This document shows, piece by piece, positions 1 through 6,356 of a stretch of DNA of 6,356 nucleotides. The translations under genes were made by a program, and so were the position numbers. The notes under the pieces are model-generated. The model saw nothing but the letters and a program-made list of their open reading frames with translations, did not search any database and had not been told where the DNA came from. Positions within the stretch are counted from its first letter, which is position 1. Every line of letters begins with the position of its first letter. This DNA comes from Archangiaceae bacterium (GTDB taxonomy: Bacteria > Myxococcota > Myxococcia > Myxococcales > Myxococcaceae): assembly GCA_023248915.1 (NCBI GenBank), contig JAHFDQ010000370.1:1-6356 (forward strand). Reading direction: 5' to 3'.

Positions 1-1972
1 GGAAGGGGGAAAGGTCGGCCAGGTTGAACCGCAGGCCGGGGATGGTGGCGAGCTTGCCTCGAATCTCGTCCTGAATTTGCCACTGGGTGAGCGGTCGGCG
101 CTCGACCGCCTTCGAGGTGTAGACCCTGAGCACGGCCTTGTTGGCTTCCTGCTGAGGGCCGACCGTGGTGTAGACGGTGCGCACTTCCTTGTTGGACCGG
201 ACGATGGCTTCGACTTGGGCGGCTACCTTGTCCATCTCTTCCAACGACACGCCCGCCGGCATTTCCATGTTGATGGCGAACTCGCCCCGGTCTCCCGCGG
301 TGACGAACTCCTTGCCCATCATCGGCACCAACGCGATCGACCCGGCGAAGAGCAGGCTGGCCGCAACCGCGACCTTGATCCTGTTCCCGAGCGCCCAGGC
401 CAGCACCTCGCGGTAGTAGGCGTCGACCCCGTCGAAGAAGCGGACGATGGGGCCGTAGAGCCAGTGCCGCTTCATCTCTTCGTGGCGCCCCGGCTTGACG
501 GGCTTCACCACCCGAGCCGACATCATCGGGTCGAGGGTGAACGAGACGAACAGGGACACCAGCACCGCCGCGGCCACGGTGAGGCCGAACTGGCGGAACA
601 TGCGCCCGACGATGCCGCCCATGAAGGCGATGGGCACGAAGACCGCCACGATGGTGAAGGTGGTCGCCATGACCGCGAGGCCGATCTCCGACGTGCCTCG
701 CTTCGCGGCGGTGACCGGGTCTTCACCCCGTTCCATGTGGCGGTAGATGTTCTCGCGCACCACCACCGCGTCGTCGATCAACAGGCCGATGGCCAAGGAC
801 AGCCCCAGCATCGACAGCATGTTGAAGGTGAAGCCCATCAACCACATGAAGAAGAAGGTGGTGACCACCGAGGTGGGCAGCGCCAGCGAGGAGATCAGCG
901 TCGAACGCCAGTCCAGCATGAAGATGAAGATGACGAGGATGGCCATCGCCCCGCCGAAGAGAATCGACTGCGTCAGGTCGTCGACCTGCCGGCGGACCTG
1001 CATCGACAGGTCGATCGCCTTGGTGACCTTGACGTCAGGCGGCAGGGTCGTCGCCAGGTCCCCGAGCTTCTTGTACACGCCGTCGGCGATCGCCACGGTG
1101 TTGGTGCCGCCCTGCTTCTGGATGTCGAACACCACCGCCGACTGCCCGTTCAGGCGGGCGAAGGTGCGCACTTCCTTGAAGCTGTCGTCGATGTCGGCCA
1201 CTTCGCGCAGGTGCACCTGCGACCCGTTGGGCAGCGAGGCCACCACCAGCGACCCGATCTCTTCCTTCGACCGGAAGCGCCCCATCGTCTTGACGTTCAG
1301 CTCTTTGCCGCTCTCGATGACGCGCCCGGCCGGCAGGTCGAAGCTCTCGGCCTGAATCTGCTGCGCCACCTGGGCCATGCCGATGCCGAGGCTGTCGAGC
1401 GCCGCGCGCCGGACGAAGACGTGCAATTCGCGCTCCTTGCCGCCGGCGATGGTGATGCCCGCCACGCCGTCCACCGACTCGAGCCGGGGCTTGATGGTGT
1501 CCTCGACGATGCGCCGGGTCTCGTCGGACGGGCGCTTCGACGCCACCGCGTAGGTCATGATGGGAATCGCCGTCGGGTCCATCTTCGACACGATGGGGTC
1601 GCGAATCTGCAAGGGCAGGGTGGCGCGGACGAGGTTGATCTTGTCGCGCACGTCGGTCGGCGCCTGCTTCAGGTCGGCCTCGAGCTTGAAGACGATGACG
1701 ATCGTCGAGATCGAGTCGCGCGAGTAGCTGCGCACCACGTCCACGCCGTTGATCGACGACACCGCTTCCTCGATGGGCTTGGTGACGAGCTGCTCGACCT
1801 CTTCGGGCCCCGCCCCCGGGTAGACCGTGGAAACCACCACGATGGGGAAAGAGATGTCGGGGAAGAGGTCGACGCCGATGCTGCGCGCGCCGAGCAGACC
1901 CATCGTCATGAGGCCAATCATCACCATGGTGGTGAAGACCGGCCGCTTGATGCTGATGTCAGAGAGGATCAT
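1..1972 (-). CDS. RND-family efflux permease (HAE1/AcrB-like), partial; C-terminus beyond left edge
   Basis: Inner-membrane, proton-driven pump subunit of a tripartite efflux system; with the adaptor encoded just upstream it should export drugs, solvents or other hydrophobic compounds. Only the first 657 residues are visible, against about 1,030-1,050 for the family. The N-terminus (MILSDISIKRPVF) and first membrane helix (about 11-31) are typical, followed by VDLFPDISFP and the YPGAGPEEVE motif of the first porter subdomain (about 34-60). Membrane helices 2-6 lie between about 335 and 480. Helix 4 carries AIGLLIDDAVVV with the acidic pair D400-D401, matching the proton-relay pair D407/D408 of AcrB. 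GRMFRQFG follows at about 456-463, and the second periplasmic half begins near 555. ATG at 1972 is preceded by GGAGA at 6-nt spacing and lies 12 bp after the adaptor stop, so co-translation is likely. The frame is intact. Substrate cannot be read from sequence; the HAE1 (drug) class fits better than heavy-metal CusA types, since the N-terminus and helix 4 follow the AcrB/MexB pattern. Confidence 0.96.
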   Translation of the reverse strand, partial: MILSDISIKRPVFTTMVMIGLMTMGLLGARSIGVDLFPDISFPIVVVSTVYPGAGPEEVEQLVTKPIEEAVSSINGVDVVRSYSRDSISTIVIVFKLEADLKQAPTDVRDKINLVRATLPLQIRDPIVSKMDPTAIPIMTYAVASKRPSDETRRIVEDTIKPRLESVDGVAGITIAGGKERELHVFVRRAALDSLGIGMAQVAQQIQAESFDLPAGRVIESGKELNVKTMGRFRSKEEIGSLVVASLPNGSQVHLREVADIDDSFKEVRTFARLNGQSAVVFDIQKQGGTNTVAIADGVYKKLGDLATTLPPDVKVTKAIDLSMQVRRQVDDLTQSILFGGAMAILVIFIFMLDWRSTLISSLALPTSVVTTFFFMWLMGFTFNMLSMLGLSLAIGLLIDDAVVVRENIYRHMERGEDPVTAAKRGTSEIGLAVMATTFTIVAVFVPIAFMGGIVGRMFRQFGLTVAAAVLVSLFVSFTLDPMMSARVVKPVKPGRHEEMKRHWLYGPIVRFFDGVDAYYREVLAWALGNRIKVAVAASLLFAGSIALVPMMGKEFVTAGDRGEFAINMEMPAGVSLEEMDKVAAQVEAIVRSNKEVRTVYTTVGPQQEANKAVLRVYTSKAVERRPLTQWQIQDEIRGKLATIPGLRFNLADLSPF

Positions 1973-1978
1973 CGCCGT

Positions 1979-1983
1979 TCTCC
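1979..1983 (-). promoter_or_regulatory. Ribosome binding site of the RND permease gene
   Basis: GGAGA lies 6 nt upstream of the ATG at 1972, inside the 12-bp gap after the adaptor stop codon. It fixes the permease start and indicates co-translation with the adaptor gene. Confidence 0.75.
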
Positions 1984-1984
1984 G

Positions 1985-3112
1985 CTAGCGCTGGGCGGAC
2001 ACGCCGGAGGTTCCGGCGCCGTCCGTCGCGAGCTTGACCTTCGAGCCGTCGATGAGCGTCGCCTGCCCGGTCACGGCGACCAGGTCTTTCTCGGCCAGCC
2101 CCTCGAGCACCGCCACCCGCACCCCGTCGGTCGGCCCCAGCTTCGGGCGCACCGCCTCGGCCTTGCCTTCCTTCAGCCGAAACACGACCGAACCGCCCGC
2201 GGCGTCCATCACCGCCTGGCGCGGAATCACCAGCGCCCCCTCGAGCACGCCGAGGGTGATGTCGGCGTGGGCGAACATGTTCGACAAGAGCCGCCCCTCG
2301 CTGTTGTCCACCTCGAGCTCGATCGCGGCGCGCCGCGTCTGCGAGTCGAGCGCGGGAGAGAGCAGCGTCACCCGCCCGGTGAAGACCGCCCCCGGGATGG
2401 CGTCGACGGTCACCCGGGCGGCCCGGTTCTTCGCCAGCCGCGCGAAGCCGGTGGAATCGACCGCCCCCTCGAGCTTCAGCGCCGCCAGGTCTTGAATGGT
2501 GAACAACGAAGACTGCGGGCCGACCTGGGCGCCGACGTTCACGCCGCGCCGTATCACCGTGCCGCCGATGGGCGAGACCACCCGCGCGTTCTCGACCGCC
2601 TGGCCCGCCAGCCCCGCCGCGGCGCGCGCCTGGGCGGCCTGCGCCTCGGCGAGCGCCAGCCGCACCCCCACGCCGTCCACCTGGGCCTGCGGGGCCGCGC
2701 CCCCCTTGAACAACGACTGGGTGCGGTCGAACTCGAGCTTGGCGCCCTTCAGGTTGGCGTCGGCCACCTGCTGCGCCGCCTCGGCGGCCTGCGCCTGCCA
2801 GGCGATCTCTTTGTGCTCGATGGACGCCAACTGCTGGCCGGCCTTGACCACGTCTCCGACCTGGGCGTCGAGGGTGAGCAGCCGGCCGCCCACCTTCGGG
2901 TAGACGTCGACCTCGTTCCGCGGGCGCACCGTGCCGGTGATCGACAGCACGTCGGGCATCGCGGCGCGCGTCACCAGGGCGGCGCGCACCAGCTGGGCTT
3001 CGTCGGCGCGGTCAGCCGGGGCGGCGTTCGCCTGTCTCTGTTCGGCGATGCGGTACCCCACCAGGCCGAGCAGCCCGATGACGATGACGGCGATGACGAT
3101 GCGAGCCTTCAT
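1985..3112 (-). CDS. RND efflux periplasmic adaptor (membrane fusion protein, HlyD/AcrA family)
   Basis: Periplasmic adaptor of 375 residues that bridges the RND permease to an outer-membrane channel. The N-terminus has a hydrophobic helix at about 4-19, acting as membrane anchor or signal peptide. There is no lipobox cysteine, so it is not an AcrA-type lipoprotein; the ANA-A stretch near residue 30 is a possible cleavage site. A lipoyl half-motif follows at about 65-100 (VYPKVGGRLLTLDAQVGDVV), then an Ala/Gln-rich alpha-hairpin coiled coil at about 100-175. The second lipoyl half is at about 178-195 (SPIGGTVIRRGVNVG). The beta-barrel spans about 210-290 and the membrane-proximal domain about 293-365 (LVIPRQAV, VTGQATLIDGSKVK). 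The frame stays open upstream to 3448, but that part overlaps marR out of frame. ATG 3112 is chosen because it begins the signal/anchor, has AAGGA 6 nt upstream and overlaps the marR stop as ATGA. The family is clear; the exact subfamily and substrate are not. Confidence 0.95.
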   Translation of the reverse strand: MKARIVIAVIVIGLLGLVGYRIAEQRQANAAPADRADEAQLVRAALVTRAAMPDVLSITGTVRPRNEVDVYPKVGGRLLTLDAQVGDVVKAGQQLASIEHKEIAWQAQAAEAAQQVADANLKGAKLEFDRTQSLFKGGAAPQAQVDGVGVRLALAEAQAAQARAAAGLAGQAVENARVVSPIGGTVIRRGVNVGAQVGPQSSLFTIQDLAALKLEGAVDSTGFARLAKNRAARVTVDAIPGAVFTGRVTLLSPALDSQTRRAAIELEVDNSEGRLLSNMFAHADITLGVLEGALVIPRQAVMDAAGGSVVFRLKEGKAEAVRPKLGPTDGVRVAVLEGLAEKDLVAVTGQATLIDGSKVKLATDGAGTSGVSAQR

Positions 3113-3603
3113 GGTGTTTCCTTGGTGTGAGAATCGACTGGGGTGTGCGGGCTGAGGCGTTCGACCAACCGTTCGAGAATCCGGACGAAGGACTGCCGCT
3201 CGGCCCGGTCGAGCATGGCGAGGAAGAGGTTGAGCCGGGCCTTCATCTGCGTCTGAATCTTCTTGTGCACGTTGGCGCCGCGGCGGGTGAGAGCGACGTG
3301 CACCACCCGGCGGTCGCGCGCGTCGCGGGTACGCTTGGCCAGCGCCTGGCGCTCGAGCCGATCGACCAGCCCGGTGACCGTCTTCTCGGTGCTGGACAGG
3401 CGCCGCGCCAATTCGCCCATCGGCAGCGCGCCGTCCAGCCCCAGCCACATCAGGGCGTGAATCTGCGCGGGTGAGATGTCCAGCTTCTCGCAGGTCGAGG
3501 CGATGGGGTCGCGCAGCGAGGCCCGGCGGCCGAGCGCCATCAGCAGCTCTTCCACCCGGGCCGAGTCGCGGGCGAGGAGATCGTCTTCCGAGATATTCCG
3601 CAA
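3109..3603 (-). CDS. MarR-family winged-helix transcriptional regulator of the efflux operon
   Basis: Probable dimeric DNA-binding repressor of 164 residues that responds to small phenolic or drug-like ligands. The winged helix-turn-helix is clear. An ISPAQIHALMWL helix lies at about 43-54, and LPMGELARRLSSTEKTVTGL (60-79) forms helix-turn-helix including the recognition helix. A basic wing follows at 90-108 (KRTRDARDRRVVHVALTRR) with the D-x-R-D-x-R pattern typical of MarR proteins. The C-terminal helices (about 110-150) would form the dimer interface. The gene is first in the order marR-adaptor-permease, so local and autogenous control of the pump is the natural inference. The start is uncertain. 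TTG at 3603 gives 164 residues and the codons after it look coding, but it has no Shine-Dalgarno and sits next to the predicted promoter. ATG at 3540 gives 143 residues and has GGAAGAG 6 nt upstream. GTG at codon 17 is a third option. Confidence 0.92.
   Translation of the reverse strand: MRNISEDDLLARDSARVEELLMALGRRASLRDPIASTCEKLDISPAQIHALMWLGLDGALPMGELARRLSSTEKTVTGLVDRLERQALAKRTRDARDRRVVHVALTRRGANVHKKIQTQMKARLNLFLAMLDRAERQSFVRILERLVERLSPHTPVDSHTKETP
3119..3123 (-). promoter_or_regulatory. Ribosome binding site of the adaptor gene
   Basis: AAGGA sits 6 nt upstream of the ATG at 3112, within the last codons of marR. It decides the adaptor start against a much longer in-frame extension, and together with the 4-bp ATGA overlap (3109-3112) indicates translational coupling to marR. 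Confidence 0.75.
3547..3553 (-). promoter_or_regulatory. Possible internal Shine-Dalgarno for an alternative marR start
   Basis: GGAAGAG lies 6 nt upstream of the in-frame ATG at 3540. It supports an alternative 143-residue MarR protein beginning MALGRR. The same bases encode Glu-Glu in the longer version, so this may be a coincidence of codon content. Confidence 0.35.
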
Positions 3604-3623
3604 GGCGGACTATCTTTAATATC
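3592..3623 (-). promoter_or_regulatory. Candidate MarR operator: AT-rich inverted repeat around the marR start
   Basis: GATATT (3592-3597) and AATATC (3618-3623) are exact reverse complements separated by 20 bp. A second short inverted repeat, CCGC-AAG-GCGG (3598-3608), lies between them. The outer arm overlaps the predicted -10 element and the inner arm lies just inside the marR open frame, so binding could block transcription start. MarR proteins commonly bind AT-containing palindromes at their own promoters; that this is the site is inference. The arms are short and more widely spaced than a typical MarR box of about 16-20 bp. Confidence 0.35.
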
Positions 3624-3642
3624 GAACGTCGACACCCGTCAA
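3616..3642 (-). promoter_or_regulatory. Candidate sigma-70-type promoter for the marR-adaptor-permease operon
   Basis: On the minus strand TTGACG (3642-3637, 5 of 6 matches to TTGACA) is followed after 15 bp by TATTAA (3621-3616, 4 of 6 matches to TATAAT). The spacing is shorter than the ideal 17 bp; a weaker TAAAGA box gives 18 bp. It lies in the only non-coding gap before marR, in a locally AT-rich patch of an otherwise GC-rich window. The transcript would begin near 3609-3611, only a few bases before the TTG start. Confidence 0.45.
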
Positions 3643-3655
3643 CCGAAACGGCCGG

Positions 3656-5299
<1,644 letters not shown>

Positions 5300-5322
5300 A
5301 ACAATTGCGTGGCACGCTTCCA

Positions 5323-5649
5323 ATGCCGATGCGACGCCACATTCCCAGGGCGAGCCGAAAACTCGGCGCTGAAGGCCGCGAGACGGAACAGCGGCTGGTG
5401 GCGCGTATTTCCGATCTCGAGCTGCGGCTGCAGATGCTCGAGGCGCGCCTGCGTTCGACCGCGGCCGAGACCCACCCGAAGCCCGTGGCGGCGACCGCCC
5501 CACCGCAGGCCCAGGCGCGCAAGCCACGCCAGCCCCGGCGGCGGCCCCGGTGTCCCGGCTGCATGCTCGAGCTGCCCGAGGGCAAGCACGGGGACGCTTG
5601 CGTCTGGTGCGGGTTTCGCTTCGAGGCGGTGGGTAGGACGTTTCGGTGA
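5323..5649 (+). CDS. Small hypothetical protein: coiled coil plus C-terminal zinc ribbon (CxxC-x12-CxxC)
   Basis: I do not recognise a named family. With ATG 5323 the product is 108 residues. The N-terminal third is basic. A short amphipathic coiled-coil-like helix (VARISDLELRLQMLEARLRS) covers about 26-45, followed by a Pro/Ala/Arg-rich linker at about 48-75. The C-terminus holds CPGC, 12 residues, then CVWCGFRFE, a four-cysteine arrangement typical of a zinc ribbon or rubredoxin-like knuckle. The helix may allow oligomerisation and the ribbon may bind protein or nucleic acid; both are inference. The stop overlaps the start of the kinase-like gene (GTGA, 5646-5649), so the two products are probably made together. 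The start is uncertain: TTG 5305, ATG 5323, ATG 5329 and GTG 5398 are in frame, and none has a strong Shine-Dalgarno. GTG 5398 would leave 83 residues, keep both recognisable domains and give 98 bp of divergent intergenic space. Confidence 0.65.
   Translation: MPMRRHIPRASRKLGAEGRETEQRLVARISDLELRLQMLEARLRSTAAETHPKPVAATAPPQAQARKPRQPRRRPRCPGCMLELPEGKHGDACVWCGFRFEAVGRTFR
5635..5638 (+). promoter_or_regulatory. Ribosome binding site of the kinase-like gene
   Basis: AGGA lies 7 nt upstream of GTG 5646, inside the end of the zinc-ribbon gene. It supports the GTG start and, with the 4-bp GTGA overlap, translational coupling of the two genes. Confidence 0.6.
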
Positions 5650-6356
5650 AACCTGGTTATCGGCTCACCGGTCGAGTCGAGACCGGCGAGCTCGCAGAGC
5701 TGTACCGGGCGGAACGGGGCGACGAGCAGGTCGTCGTGAAGCTGTTTCACGCGCGCACCACCGACGCGGCCTACGCGCGCGAGCTGGCCGAGACGGCGCG
5801 GGCGCTCAACTCGGTGCGGACGCCGGGCGTGGTGCGAGTGCTCGAGCTGGGGTTGGCGCACCGCAGGCTGGCGGTCGTCCAGGAAGCGGTCGCCGGGGTG
5901 ACTCTCGGCCAGGCGATTCAGCGCTTGAACACCCGCGAGGTGGTGCTGCCGGCGCCGCTCGCGCTCACCTGGGTGGTCGAGCTCCTGACGATCATCCAGG
6001 CCGCCCACGACGCGGGAGTCGTGCACGGCGCCCTGACGCCGGGCAATGTGCACGTCTCGGACGGCGGGCAGCTCTTCGTCTCGGACTTCGGGGCGCTGCG
6101 CGCGCTCGACGCGGTGCCGGCGCTCAAGAAGGCGTTCGGCACCCGGGGCCGCGCCAGCTACCGCGCCGCCGAGGTGGCCCGGGGCGAACCGCCCGGCCCG
6201 GCGTCCGACGTGTACTCGGCCGGGGCCATCGCCTACGAGCTGTTGACGCTTCGCGAACCGTCGGCGGGCCGGGCGGCGGCGGTCAGCACCCGGCACGAGG
6301 CCCCGGTGCCGCCCTCGAGGCTCGATCGCCGTATCAACTCGCGGCTCGACCCCATC
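5646..6356 (+). CDS. Eukaryotic-type Ser/Thr protein kinase-fold protein, probable pseudokinase; partial, C-terminus beyond right edge
   Basis: The first 237 residues are visible and cover most of a Hanks-type kinase domain. The opening Y-R-L-T-G-R-V-E-T-G-E-L-A-E-L-Y-R-A matches the glycine-rich-loop region, but the GxGxxG glycines are mostly lost. The VAIK-type lysine is K32 in VVVKLF, and E46 or E49 may be the helix-C glutamate. The catalytic loop reads VVHGALTPGNV (125-135): relative to HRDLKPEN, the catalytic Asp is A129 and the catalytic Lys is T131, while N134 is kept. The DFG motif is intact (SDFG, D147), APE appears as AAE (174-176), and SDVYSAGAIAYELL (187-200) matches subdomain IX. 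Nucleotide or metal binding is plausible but phosphotransfer is doubtful, so a scaffold or allosteric role is likely. GTG 5646 overlaps the zinc-ribbon stop and has AGGA upstream. Any C-terminal sensor, membrane or repeat domain lies outside the window. The fold is secure; loss of activity is inferred from the residues. Confidence 0.85.
   Translation, partial: MKPGYRLTGRVETGELAELYRAERGDEQVVVKLFHARTTDAAYARELAETARALNSVRTPGVVRVLELGLAHRRLAVVQEAVAGVTLGQAIQRLNTREVVLPAPLALTWVVELLTIIQAAHDAGVVHGALTPGNVHVSDGGQLFVSDFGALRALDAVPALKKAFGTRGRASYRAAEVARGEPPGPASDVYSAGAIAYELLTLREPSAGRAAAVSTRHEAPVPPSRLDRRINSRLDPI

Noticed and set aside
77..3130. Open plus-strand frame of about 1,017 codons opposite the permease and adaptor genes
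   Set aside because: The translation is rich in His, Arg, Asp and Gly with no recognisable domain. It is the mirror of two well-conserved minus-strand genes, and long antisense frames are expected in GC-rich genes with strong third-position bias.
3113..3448. N-terminal extension of the adaptor frame back to 3448
   Set aside because: This stretch overlaps marR in another frame. The signal/anchor helix begins at ATG 3112, which has its own AAGGA site.

Overview
The window is GC-rich with strong GC bias at third codon positions. Its gene content suggests a Gram-negative proteobacterium-like organism, most likely a myxobacterium or close relative (Myxococcota). The reasons are an RND efflux system with a periplasmic adaptor, a eukaryote-type NT5C2-like 5'-nucleotidase, and a eukaryote-type Ser/Thr kinase-fold protein. 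The taxonomic guess is inference from gene content and composition; no marker gene is present.

Layout. Positions 1-5299 hold four genes on the minus strand. Read in the direction of transcription they are an HAD-superfamily cytosolic purine 5'-nucleotidase-like enzyme (5299-3656), a MarR-family regulator (3603-3109), an RND periplasmic adaptor (3112-1985) and an RND inner-membrane permease (1972 to the left edge, first 657 residues only). Positions 5323-6356 hold two plus-strand genes: a small coiled-coil/zinc-ribbon protein (5323-5649) and the N-terminal 237 residues of a protein-kinase-fold protein that lacks key catalytic residues (5646 to the right edge). Coding density is nearly total. 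The only gaps are 12, 52 and 23 bp, so no gene-free stretch reaches 300 bp. I see no tRNA, rRNA, CRISPR array, insertion sequence or convincing terminator.

How the genes work together. marR, adaptor and permease form a compact operon: marR and adaptor overlap by 4 bp (ATGA), and adaptor and permease are 12 bp apart. This is the classic arrangement of a self-regulated tripartite multidrug or solvent efflux pump. The outer-membrane channel (TolC/OprM type) is not in the window and may lie beyond the left edge or elsewhere. The 52-bp gap before marR contains a plausible promoter (TTGACG/TATTAA) overlapped by an AT-rich inverted repeat, a candidate site for MarR binding. The nucleotidase points the same way but is functionally unrelated and probably a separate unit.

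The divergent pair on the right is the least conventional part. A small protein with a CxxC-x12-CxxC ribbon is translationally coupled (GTGA overlap) to a kinase-like protein whose HRD motif reads H-G-A and whose catalytic-loop lysine is threonine, while the VAIK-type lysine and the DFG motif are kept. This looks like a pseudokinase signalling module, and it is my main candidate for something under-described here.
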